DNA from: Parelaphostrongylus tenuis
Taxonomy: Eukaryota > Nematoda > Chromadorea > Rhabditida > Metastrongylidae
DNA length: 64,000 nt
Reading direction: 5' to 3'
Assembly: GCA_019055375.1 (NCBI GenBank)
Contig: JAHQIW010003721.1
Location: 32,596 to 96,595, forward strand
A program made the translations under genes and the position numbers. Below the pieces are notes generated by a model. That model was not told where the DNA came from, did not search any database, and saw only the letters and a list, made by a program, of their open reading frames with translations. Shown here piece after piece: positions 20,561 to 32,029 of the stretch (positions are counted from its first letter, which is position 1; each line of letters opens with the position of its first letter).

Positions 20561-21897
20561 TCTCAATTTCTAACAACTACTGGACGACTCTTTCGCATAT
20601 ACAACCATCTTGCTAACTCAAATTAATTCTCTTAAACAGAACCAGAAGCATCATAGACCTCCTAGTGGACAACCAGAAGAGGGGATAGTGGGGAATCACC
20701 CATCATCAAACGGATGGAGCTTCCCATCGTACCAATCTTCACGTGCCATCTAGGAGTCGGACAATTTTAGAAGCTCTTCAATACAAACGCACAATCACAG
20801 ATTATACCAGGCCTTCAAAAATACAACTATCGATTAGCTCTTCAAGGGGAGAGCCTCTACGGACCTTAAGAAGTTTCAAATCGGTTACGATAACTGTCGA
20901 AAGGTTATCGATGTCCTTGCCTCCGAATATGCAAATCCAAAAACCTTATGGTACTGTTGCTCCAAAATTAGGCAAAATTTCGTTCCGCCCAAGCGCCATA
21001 AATGAGCAAAGGCTACTGTTAGGAAACATGCAGGTATCTTAGCTGAGCCAAAACGGAAAGTATACCAACTATGAATATATGTATATCGAACTATTGAGCA
21101 AATTTTCACTTCAAACGCAAAGCAACACATTGGCTAGTCGGACGACAGCGGAATCGTCCTTTATTATGCAATCCCTCCTGCAATCCTAAGAGGAGACAGT
21201 CTTCAATGAGGAATTCATAACCGGGTATGTAACAGCCGGTAAATCTCATTCTCGCTCTTCAACTCAGGAGGATATCACTTAACAACAGTAGAGGCCGCAA
21301 TTATCCAGAGCAACATGCATGTGCTGTAGGGCTAACCGTAATCCCTTCTGTTGTGATCGCTACAAAACGCGGCACGATTGATAACAGTGCTCTACGATAG
21401 CAAGCTATGTCATATATGCGATCAGCAAAATTTGGCAGAGAGCTGTGCAATGCATCATTATGGCCGCAATATTGTCAGAGGCCACATAACACGTCATGCT
21501 GTCTTTTTGCCGCAGATAATCAAACCTTAAAGATAGCTCGAGGCTCGAGAGAGGCGGCGGACATCAGCAAAAGGGCCCGCTCACACGACCAACATAAGTA
21601 GAATCGGTCACCAAACCTTAGCTCATGACATGCCAAAACCGACTATAGGACGTTTAGCATTGATGCTCACAGGAAGATTACGGTGCTAAATTCACGGAAG
21701 AGGAGCTAACCAATAGTGCGAGTCTTATTTGATTCGTGCGCCGAACTCTCCTTCATCAAAGAGAAGAAGAGTCGATTTTACATGCGAATGGTGACTTCCT
21801 TGTCAGAAAAGTTCAAGCAGATGAAACATCGGCGTCGGTCAATTTGATTGAGTAATATCAAAAATTTTTCTGCGTAGTCTTTCTTCATTAACTCCTA

Positions 21898-21936
<39 letters not shown>

Positions 21937-24660
21937 GACATGTCAATTTGTGGCAGCTACTTGTGCACTGTCAACATAGATCAGTTAGAGGTAAAAAAAC
22001 AGAACAGCGCAACAAAAGTTCTTTACGACAAAGTTGATCTCTTCGATTTTTGCGCGGATGAAAAACCCACTAAATGAAAAAAATTCTTCAAAACTCAATT
22101 TACAAATGATACTGTATTGCTTCTCATGCATGGGAACTGGAACAAGAAGACGTCAGTGTGGTGAAGAAAATTTTTGCAGAGAATTTGCCCTAGTGTGTGG
22201 AAAGGAAGGTGAAAGACGAAAACTGAAAAAAATTAGAAATGGCTGTAAATTTAGTGCGTTTAAATAGGAAACTTGAACACTATCGCTGTTTCATCAAAAA
22301 AGTTTTACTTCAACTTTTTCAGATGAATATAAACGCCAACACTCAAGATCAACTAGAAATGTTCCGCCAAGAAGCGCGTCTCATGCGGCTCTATAATCAT
22401 ACGTTAATGTTGATTTCGTTTCTCTTTTCCAAGAAATGCAGATATTGAGCAATTAATGAAGTAAAAGCAGTATATTCTCAACTCTTTTTGGTGCAAAGTA
22501 GTCTGCTGGAAAAATTTGAATAAGATTATGGGAACAAAGTTGACAATTCATAGTAGGTACAGAAATATATCTTTAAGTCTTTGCGCCATAATCTTCATTA
22601 ATCTGTACTGGAAGCGATCACTGTTATGACATTTAATTGGTGATTTGATGAACTTCAATTCAAACTCTGCTACAAGTGTTTCTCCATCAGACACCTAATC
22701 ATAGAAGATGGCATTATCAGCGATTAATACCTCCGAAAAACCAGTAGTAAGCACTAATAGTATTAAAAATAGGCAGTTACTCTTTGAAAAGGACCAAAGG
22801 TAATCGAAGAAAAGACAGTTCAATTGAAGCAGCCCATCCTGATCCGCCAGATAGGCTATATAGCTTCACAGACCTTGCGATTATACAAATAAGTCGATCA
22901 CCTCAACGAGATCTCACGAAGTAGTTGACATACGTGGAGTAGTAAAAGTGACTGCTCCATGCCCTACAAAAGTACTGTTCCGATCCTATTTCTGTTCCGT
23001 ACGTATTACTTCAACCCATTTAGAGAGGTAAAAAATAAATTAGAAGTTTGGAGGGCACTTCTACGTTGTTCGTGATACGGTAGTAATTTGATCATGAAAA
23101 GAGTTGACAAGAAACGGTATATTTGAGATAGCAGAGCGGTACTCATTCCAAATAAATATACGGATTTAGGGGAACTCTTTCCAATGACGCTCTGTTACCA
23201 ACAACAGTGAGAAAAATAACGATAGTTTACCATAAATGCATAACCACTCTCGTGACTGTCACAACACGAACGGCCCTCCTTTGCACTTATGAACTAGTCG
23301 TATAATCGAGCTTAATTTGGTTTTTGACCTCTTCACGTGAATTGACAGTGAATATGTGTTCCATGGTCTTCCTCCATCTTTAGCTTTAATTTTGTTTTTC
23401 TCTAACCACAAATCCGCTCCTCCACAAAGTGAATAAAAGCAACCGGAAGTTATATCTGGCTTTCTTTCGCTTCCGCTTGGTAATACTCTCGACTACTGTT
23501 CTGTTGTATACTCTCTGTAATCTTCCTATTTATTTCTGTATTGCTGGTAATGTACTGTTATTTTAACAATGAATGATATTCCAAATCGAGGACTCCGATA
23601 CAGAAGCAAGCAGCTGTCCCTCGTGAGCAAATCAATCCAAGCAACACAAACTCTCAGCTAACTTTCATTGCTACACTTGATTTCATTCACTACAGCGCAA
23701 GTATTTCCAGTAATGTGATTACTGTGCAACTAGATACAAATACACGGTTGCTATCGATCGTTCACAGAGACAGTCATAGTTTTGTACCATATCCGATGAC
23801 TTTGCCTCCAGAAACACTTTTCTCTCTGGAAAACGTGGTATAACTTTACAACATGGTATCTATTAATCGTGAAATCATGGTTGTAACTGAGCTAGTGGTG
23901 GAGGAGCTCTTGGATCGTACTTAGAAAAAGAAAACGGTAGATGTACTGTTTTTAACGTCGATAATTCAATATTTATAACGACCTGTCTATCAGTTTCCTT
24001 ATAGGCTATTTATTCTTTTGTTTGAGTTATTACCGTTGGCAAAGGTAAACTTCTGCTATGATATTTCTCCTGGTGTTCTTACTTACATTCTAATTTGTAT
24101 GCGCAGTGGCCGAGGACGCTCGCCGCAGCGTGCATGGAACCAAACTCCACCCCCGACACACTCCGGCAGTAAACAAGAACTCTCCATGGAGCGTCACAGC
24201 CAGGCTATCCACGAAGTTGCAGGGAGACTGTTGATCAGTGTTCTACGTCAATCAAAGAGAAGGCGAAAAACGAATCGAATGCTAGAAGTACTGTCATCCG
24301 CGAAATAAAAAAATTGTAAATAATGTAATGTGAAATTGTAAATAATGTAAAAAAATCAAATGTGTAATAAAAGATGTGAATAGATGAAAATAATGTATGC
24401 ATAGGTAATCAGATAGTAATACACTTTGGAAGTGGTTTGATGACTATTTGATTCTTGATTGGACCGCCTTTAGCTCAAAAATCAGTACCATTTCCGTTAA
24501 TTTCTGAACTGTCGATTGGGGTGAACCAAAGAGAAATTGGCTTAGACGAAAGGCAGTGGGTAACTGATAACGCCACAAGGCCAAACAAAAATGTTCTGAA
24601 AATCAATACCATTTTCATCACTTTAATCGAAACTTGCACTAAGGTTAGTACTTCCTTTTC
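20560..24660. other. Long stretch without a recognisable gene
   Basis: Frames here reach 99 codons (20,743-21,042) but show no family motif. Items seen: an (AT)n tract at 21,899-21,936; a 77-codon cysteine-containing frame at 22,034-22,267 that I cannot assign; short repeat P on the minus strand at 24,105-24,180; and two copies of TTGTAAATAATGTAA at 24,315-24,350. Confidence 0.6.
24105..24180 (-). repeat. Short interspersed repeat P, copy 1
   Basis: The reverse complement reads TTTACTGCCGGAG, then GGGGTGGAG and CCTCGGCCACTG. It aligns with 42,165-42,255, where the order is TTGACTGCCGGAG, AGGGGTGGAGCC and ACTCGGCCAC. The function is unknown. Confidence 0.5.
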
Positions 24661-24664
24661 CTCA

Positions 24665-25735
24665 AAACTCGATGGTTAACGTTTTGACGGCAACGCCTTT
24701 GTCAGAGGCTAGACGTATATATCATGCCATATCTGATTACTCGGTTAGTATTCGCATGCATCAAAAGTGCAATAAAAAAGAAATTGACAGTCTGGTCATT
24801 TTGAAAAAACCCACCTTATTTAGCTTTATAAGAGCGATCACCGGTCTAGTGTGACACAACTGGCAAAATGAACCACACTCAGACTAAAACATGAGTTTGA
24901 GCTGCCATATCACTTGTTGTGCTCAGGCATTCTCCCCTTATACTCATTTCTGGTCTTTTGCGGTTTATCCAGAAAGCCTCAAGGATCTTTCGCGCCGATG
25001 TTCTTGACACCTGCCCCAGCTTCTCATTACCACATCAAAGTCCGTATCGCTATGTTTTTCCACTCTGTGTGCCCCCAAAGGCTTACTTGTTTTGCTATTG
25101 GCTTTTCCACCTAAGTATTCTTTGACGCGGATCCAGAGTGGTCTTCCTGTCTCACCAATATATTCTTTACCGCATGTTGTGCAAGAGTAGATATATTCTA
25201 CCCAGACTCATGCAGTCGTCTCCTTCTCCACCATCAGGGCATGCTTTACAATTGTCACTTTAACACAAAAGATCGTGCAAGCAGTTCCGAACCGATTGGC
25301 GATGTGAGTTATTTGGAGGGATTTCTATGATTCTTATGAAGCTTTCTGACCACTGTTTCTCAAGTACCTTCTCATAGCTGCGTTTACTTCACTCGTTATA
25401 AAAGGTAGTTTCAAAAATATCTTCCCGTCCAGGTTTAAAACAACATCGCGCTCGTTGGTAAGGTTATGGGGCATAACTCTCCTTATCGACCTAACTGCAG
25501 TGGCTGCTCTTTCGCGCCAAACGTAGTGACTCTTCTCTCTCCTCGCTCCTCGTACATACACTTGTAGCCGTTTGGTACATGTTTTGAACGACCGCTCTTT
25601 TCGTGTGTGAGGGGTGAGAACAAAGGTAGTGCACTATTATATATTTAATACTTGACCTGCAGTACCATTTTGTTATGCACTCACTTTCAGAAAGGTGAAT
25701 TTGATCGTTCGAAAATGGAAGCCAGTTCTCCAAGA
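24665..25735 (-). mobile_element. Penelope-like element, copy 3 (5' truncated)
   Basis: Minus strand only from the middle of the RT (NWLPFSNDQIHLSESECITK, then SHPSHTKRAVVQNMY, residues 168-225 in copy 2 numbering) through the linker and a broken GIY-YIG part (EAFWINRKRPEMS at about 24,985-24,950). It ends at a worn hammerhead motif at 24,676-24,712 (CUGACAA). The 5' truncation abuts the 5' end of copy 4, which points the other way. Confidence 0.85.
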
Positions 25736-25739
25736 ATGG

Positions 25740-27905
25740 AAGCTATGGAAGTTCAGACAACAACAACCTGACATTGAAGTTGATTTGATATTTCGTTTAT
25801 TTTCGGACGAAGTCGTCGGTATACTAAATGGATACCGATCGGAAAAATTCATTTCGAACTTAATTCACGAACAAAGCACATGGTATGCGCCAAACTCGGG
25901 AGCTAATAAAAGCTAAAAGAACTCGGTTATCTACTAGTGATAAAGGTGGATAATATGTAGTCATTACCTGTCAGTTAGATGTTACATAGCGGTAAAACAT
26001 CTTCAGGATGTTACGCTTTATCGGCCATCCACTGAGGAGGAATATAAAACACAATACCGAAAATTAAACAGAAAATGGGTCAATGGCAAGGGCAGCTGAT
26101 GTACAACAATCCATAATCCGTCAACTTAAAAGCGATTTACCGACTTGTCCCGTCCTATACACACTCACCAAAACACATGAACTCACCTCTAACAGTAATC
26201 TAGAGTCTTCCGCTCCTTCGACATTCAAAGTTAGACTGATCATTAGCTGTGTAGGCTGACCGACTCATAGAATAACATGGTTTTTGAGCCTCATTTTGTC
26301 GCATGTAATGAAATTCATACCAGCCCATCTACCTAACACCAAAATTTTCCTAGAACACCTAAATCTTGCGCAGCCAAATTACACGTACGTATGGAATCGT
26401 TCTACGTTATTGTTCCGTACACGAACATATCGAATGACTCGGCACTACAAGCAATTCACAAATTATTGGTAGAAAATGAATGAGAAGAGATATGTTTACA
26501 TGTCAGTTCAGCAACTCAGGACTCTTTCGAGGGAGTGCCTAAGTTGTTCAATCTTTAGTTGGTCGAGAAAATATCTTGCACAAATTAGTGTTGGCAATGG
26601 GGCAACGACTGGCACGAAGTTTTACCATTGCTTTAATGTCGAAAGTGGAAGCTCTAGTTCTCAGCCGTAGTCCATTACCTGTCGATACATAGGTGATTGT
26701 CCCATCATCTACTCCACACAGGAGGAGGTGGACATGTTTTGATTTTCTGAATACGCACTCAGAGCACGTTAAACTTACACGGGAGAAACTTATTGAGAAC
26801 TGGTTTCCATTTCTGAACGTCCAAATTCGCCTTTTCAAAAGTGATCACATAACGAAATCCATTGCAAACCAAGTAATAAAAACATGTTAGCGCACTACCT
26901 TCATTCCCATCACTCCCACACAAAAGACCACTCGTTCGAAACATGTACCGAACGGCTACAAGTGTTTGTACGGGTAGTGAGGAGAGAGAAGAGTCACTAC
27001 GTTTGGCAAGGAGGATAGCCATTTCAAATGTCTACATAAAGCAGCCACTGAAGTTAGGTCATTAAGTAGAAGTAGCTCCTTAACATAAATAACGATAACG
27101 ATGTTGTATCAAACTTAGACGGGAAGGTATTTTTGAAACTACCTTCTATAACGAATTGAGTAAGAGCAGCTATGAGAAGATGCTTAAGAAACAGTGGTCA
27201 GGAAAGTTCCATGAGAATCATAGAAATCCCTCCAAACAACTCACGTCGCCAATTGGTTCGGAACCACTTGTCGCTTGTGCAATCGTTTGTGTAAGAGTGA
27301 CAATTGTAAAGTATGCCCTAATGGTAGGGAAGGAGACTGCATGAGTTCGGGTAGAATATGTTTAATCTCTTACACAACATCCGATGAAGAATACATTGGT
27401 GAGACAGGAAGACCACTTTGAATGAGCATCAAAGAACACTTAGATGGAAAGCCAAAAGCGAAACAAGTAATCCTTTGGGGCTAACAGAATAGAGAAACAT
27501 GACGATATGGGCTGTGATGTGGTAGTAAGAATCCTGGGCCAGAAGTCAAAAACATCGGCGAGGAAAACCCTTGATCCTTTTTGGATAAACCGCAAGAGAT
27601 CGGAGATGAACAGGAGGGGAGAATGCCTGAACATAACAAGTGATATAGCACGCTCTTTCAGATTCATCATCTAGTCTCAGTGTAGATCACTTCTTAAATT
27701 GTGTCACACAAGACCGGTGACCGCTCTCAGAAAACTAATTAAAGTGAAGTCTCTCAGAAAGACTAGACTGTTGGTTTCTTTTCTATCATAATTTTGATGC
27801 ATGCGAAATATTAACCGAGTAATCAGTTACGATATGGTATGATATATAAGTCTAGGCTCTGACGAAGGCGTTACTGCCGAAACGTTAGTCATCGAGTTAT
27901 GAGGA
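25740..27905 (+). mobile_element. Penelope-like element, copy 4 (near full length, decayed)
   Basis: Blocks in order on the plus strand: an N-terminal region (25,790-26,090, with HLQDVTLYRPSTEEEYKTQY), the RT start (26,160-26,330), motif A region (26,395-26,440, frameshifted), motif B (26,575-26,640), thumb (26,760-27,030), linker and GIY-YIG (27,140-27,660, with EYIGETGRPL), and a 3' hammerhead motif at 27,855-27,890. At least six frame breaks are needed to follow it. The copy keeps the N-terminal block missing from copy 2. Confidence 0.85.
27855..27890 (+). ncRNA. Hammerhead motif at the PLE-4 3' end
   Basis: Stem I GGCU with AGUC (one G-U pair); core CUGACGA; extra A; stem II GGCG/UGCC with loop UUAC; GAAAC; triplet GUU, allowed by the NUH rule. 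All core positions fit. Differences from PLE-2 fall in loops or are compensated, so the fold looks conserved. Confidence 0.65.
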
Positions 27906-27909
27906 GGAA

Positions 27910-29700
27910 GAAGTATCAACTCTCCTGCAAGTTTCAAATAAAAAAAGAACAGATCGTGATCGAAGATCATCGAAGACTTTTGATAAACTTGCTCCGGCCA
28001 CAATCTGTAAGTCCTTCCTCTTTTGAGTTGAGAAGTCCAGGATATTTCGGAAATTTGAAGCACTGATTGAGTCGAATTGATCAGTTATTACTGAGAAGAA
28101 AGCATTTCAGATTTTTCACTCAACACATTTCAAAAGATTTGCGAAAGATTGAATAAACGTTCGAAGAGCTTGAAAGCGAAATAACCGATCCTTTCGGAAT
28201 AACTAATTGGAAAGTTTGACTGTCTACACTTTATGGAAATAGATACTGATTTTTTCTGTGAAAGTTACAGTTTTTCTGGTCGTCATGTGCTAATATATGT
28301 CAAACAACTTGTTTCTTATGACATTTGGCGTACTGAGAAAATAAGCACAGTAATAATGTAGTAATGTGAATTTTTGGAACTGCTTTTGTATTTGTTATAA
28401 GAAGATGTTATTGATAGTTAATTATGGATTTAACGCAATGTTTTATTTCAACATTTGATTACGAGCCGCTTCCAGTTCGCCACCTCAAACTGTGCCTATC
28501 AACTAAAGAATTGCAACTGAAGCGTGTATTAAGTTTAGACTTATCAAGATGACAAGCTGATTGCTTTTTTCCACTTGCAACACTTGTATATAGGCCTTAG
28601 AAAGGCCTCAGGCGTATTTATGAGCACTAAAATGTGCAGCTACATTCATGCTGCATTATATTTGTGTGAATCTATCACTGATTTTCTCTGAATTTTGTGA
28701 AAGCGAAAGTGAAAAGTAGACTATCAATCAGAACGTGAAAGAACGTCTGGTGATGTGTGATATGTATAAATGAACGTAAAATTTGTTTATTCGCTTAACG
28801 TGAGTCTAACTGTGATCATATTCTAGAAATCGACTTTATTTTACCCTCGGCAAAACGTCATTATTGAATGACGTAGGCAACATCTTGATATGATATTTTT
28901 AACCGCTACTTATAGAGCATCGACTCGATTCAATACGGCTTTGAACGACATGAAGAGGGCGAAACAATAGTCGGATAAAAATTTTCGCTTCAAGTTCGTA
29001 TTTGGCTATTGATCCAACACGATAAGATCAATGTGATAAGCTTTGTTGTATGTTTTCCAAATTCGCAGGATTATCGCGGTCCAATCATTGCTTCAGAGTC
29101 GTCGATTACAGTGGGAAGCTCATTTCTATCACAAAGCACTCCACTCCATATGAAAAAGCACCTTTCTGAAAACATGAAGTGAAACAAAGCACCACAGTAC
29201 AGGAGTCCAGGACGCAAGGAGATTCAAAAGACGATTTCGGAATAGAAATGAAATTTCTCATACAGAAGTCTAGATTAATTTCACGGTAGACCATTGGAAC
29301 ATTATGGTTAGATCCTGAAAATAGAAAATTGAACCTCGAGAAGGACTGCCTTGTGATCACATGTGACCCTACGTCAAGCCTAAAGAGGTTTTTTCAAACT
29401 GAGCCAGGTACATTTCCGTTCCATGTAAAACTCCGTGCGACTTGAGCCAGTTAATAATTTGAAGATTTTGATTTACAAAGCGGTAAGTGTTTAATCAAAA
29501 GAGCGTGTTTACTACACGAACTTGTTCACTACTCTTCACGATTGAGATTATGAAAATGAGAAGTAGCTTGAAGAATTTGATTTTCGTGGGATTTGGAGAA
29601 GGCGAAACCGCCAATACGTTAGCAAATCTTCAATAAGCCTCCTTATCAAACTCTTGTTCTTGCCGGAGTTAAAAAAATCTCAACTTGACAGAATTATATT
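27910..29700. other. No recognisable gene; faint similarity to the duplicated units
   Basis: Around 28,805-28,990, TGTGATCATATTCTAGAAAT and a later GAAGAGGGCGAAAC recall the left edges of the duplicated units at 32,040-32,200 and 46,836-46,900. This could be an old partial copy. A sequence like the PLE 3' motif (GGCGAAACCGCC, then ACGTTAGC) lies at 29,595-29,625. Confidence 0.35.
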
Positions 29701-29714
29701 CGTAATTTTTTGAG

Positions 29715-29910
29715 ATGTTACTAATTTACCACGTCTGCCTAATTTTCTGCCCCGGAAGAGCTAGAAGACTTAATGAGCCTTACACGCGAGATCTAACTAA
29801 CGACCATATGTGTGATGCGAAAACCTTTGATTATCGCATCACACTCCTCCAGTGTTTAGTCGCAACTTTTGAACAAATAGCGAAAAAATATTCATGGTGT
29901 CTAGTGATGA
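29715..29910 (+). CDS. Possible first exon of a small secreted protein
   Basis: The ATG at 29,715 opens a frame with a short hydrophobic start (MLLIYHVCLIFCPGRA) that could be a signal peptide. Four more cysteines follow (CDAKTFDYRITLLQC among them), as in cysteine-patterned secreted nematode proteins. The frame ends at GATGAG followed by GTAAAATTG, a usable splice donor. Open stretches with splice-like ends follow at about 30,250-30,313 and 30,372-30,436, but I could not join them in one frame. Unassigned; it may be a pseudogene. Confidence 0.3.
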
Positions 29911-30483
29911 GGTAAAATTGTAACCCTCAGAGCCTATATCGCAAATTTTTCAGTGGGAATCGAAGTAAACTTTCCTTTCCGAGAATAAATGAGAACGGAT
30001 CGGTTGTCACAAATACTGCAAACGTGAAAATAGCTGATCTTGGTGGAAACATATTAAGCTATGGACAAGAGATTCCACGCATTTGAATAACTTTTATACG
30101 GTGTTCAAAGTTCGAGATTTATCAGATTTCATGTGATAAAATGCTTTTGGCAGTGATGTGGCCTCTCTGCATGTTCAGTCTTCATTTGGACATCTCAGTA
30201 AATGGTTCATAACAGCGATTCTAAAAAAGCCTAAGTCCCTCAGAGACTAGCTCACTGGATTGGCTTACAAAGAAAATCTGCAAATCTGCGAGATACTGAA
30301 AAATGCCAAGGTATAGACCTTTTGGAAAGCTGCTTTTAGGATCTAAAGGTGTTTTAATGAATGTTTCGCAGGTGAGGAGTTGAAACTTGCTCTGAAGAGA
30401 ATGTTACTCCTCCTTACGATGGCGTTACAATCGTGATCGGTGAATATCAAAATTTCTTTTATTTCATTACATAAGCACGAAGA

Positions 30484-30762
30484 GAGCATGTGGCGCAGTG
30501 GTTAGAGGTGATCTGTGTCGCACACGATGTTTCGATCTCGCGCTCAGGGCTCACCAAGCCATCCATCCCTCCGGGGTCAATAAATTGTTACCAAACTGGT
30601 CTCAGACTTGTCTGGGTAGGATACTGACTCGGCACAGCGGGAAGCCAACGCGAGCCATTGTAAGGCCAGATATGCATCCAGTCACCTCAAACGTAATTAA
30701 AAATTGAAGTCGAATGCATGACGCAGATGATCAACGCCGGGAGCTTTACCCTTTATCCTTCA
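30484..30762 (+). mobile_element. tRNA-derived SINE, copy 3
   Basis: The cleanest head of the four: A box TGGCGCAGTGG at 30,491-30,501 and B box near 30,529-30,540 (TTTCGATCTC). The body has GGGCTCACCAAGCCATCCAT, TCTCAGACTTGTC and GCCAGATATGCATCC. It ends GATCAACGCCGGGAGCTT plus a CT-rich tail. Confidence 0.82.
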
Positions 30763-31064
30763 GTCAGCGCGATTCTTCCACAAATATCATGTTTTGCTGT
30801 CCACATTTGACCAGTCGAAAACTAGAAGAAAAGCAAACTATAATCTCTATTCTAAAATGCACGCTGCTGCATGAGCGGCATTTTTGAAGAAAAGTTGTGA
30901 GATGACACATCCGAGCTCTTTCGAATCATGGAAATTAAGTGCAATTTTTTGCTGCCTTGACTGATTAATGGCTCCTATCCCCAAGTTTAATATAACAAAG
31001 TACTCTATACCAATTTGAAATATATCCATCGTTGTTCAGTTTTTTTTTATGACATGAAAGATTT

Positions 31065-31140
31065 CGGACTCCAGACGGGGTTCATACCCGCATTTTAATC
31101 TTTTCACAGGGAGGGGAGTGTCACCGTGTTGCCCCAACAA
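31065..31140 (-). other. tRNA-like remnant
   Basis: Minus strand with GGGGCAACACGGTGA and ATGCGGGTATGAACCCCGTC (T-stem like, with the B box altered at several bases). Probably a decayed tRNA or tRNA-derived element. Confidence 0.3.
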
Positions 31141-31599
31141 ATCTCCAGTTTTGCCATCACTTTTTGAATATTAATGGATTCAAGATAATATTATACCACT
31201 ACTAAAAATAGTTTGGAATTCTTGTTGACTACATACAACCAATATCTGCCAACGTGAGTGGGTTGAGACCGTCAGTTACGTAGTAGTTGCAAGCGACCCC
31301 GGAAAGAATGCGAGAAATACGCATCTGTTAAACAGAAATTTCTTTTGTTACGACGCTGTGAAAAGCCTCTCTGAAAGTAGAATAATTTTTCGATATCTGA
31401 GATTTAAGCTATGAAGCGATTATTAGCAGTCAGAATAAAGGGAAAAAAGTGATTTATAAGCGCGATAATGAGAAAGGGAAAGACGACTCTTGAAAATCTT
31501 TTTATTTCGAATACTACGGCGCTGTAAAAAGACTATCGAAAATGAGCATGTATAGCAGTCACCCAAGAATTAAGCTTTTGGATGATTATTGACATTCTC

Positions 31600-31990
31600 A
31601 TAAACTGTTCTTGTTCAGGATATCACTTATTTCACCAACCATGAGCAGTCGACTGCTAATCACTAAAGCGTCGGGTGATTTGTCATTGATTTGTAGTGAT
31701 TTGTGATTTGTAGTAATTCTCAGTGATTTGATTGATTTGATTAATTGGCAGTAGTGATTTGTTATCTCTGTAGTTTGAAAAGAATAATTTACTTTTTGCC
31801 AGCAGTGTAGCATCTTCGGTGTCGATTCCTTTATATTTAATACGTAATCTTCTTACAAGGAACTGACTAAACCGAATTGCATCGTGCTACCGATGAGGCT
31901 GAAAGGCCGAAACACGTGCCCAGCACTTTATGAGTGCCTGTAGCAGACCATATGAAAGGCTTAAAATATGTTGCCACATTATATTATTTC
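31600..31990 (+). mobile_element. Family H repeat, copy H4
   Basis: Matches the H unit from TTATTTCACCA and GAGCAGTCGACTGCT through TTCGGTGTCGATTCC to the tail ATGAAAGGCTTAAAATATG. A local expansion of GTGATTTG units occupies 31,675-31,765. The core at 31,884-31,926 is the least eroded stem II of the family: stem I GUGCUA/CAGCAC, box CCGAUGA (one change), stem II GGCU/GGCC with a GAAA loop, GAAAC, then ACGUGCC. Confidence 0.8.
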
Positions 31991-32029
31991 AAAGGAAATA
32001 CTAGATAATAGTCATTATGAAGGTATCAT

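Noticed and set aside
24018..24308. 96-codon plus frame with a basic C-terminus
   Set aside because: Overlaps repeat P in reverse orientation. No domain, and composition explained by the repeat.
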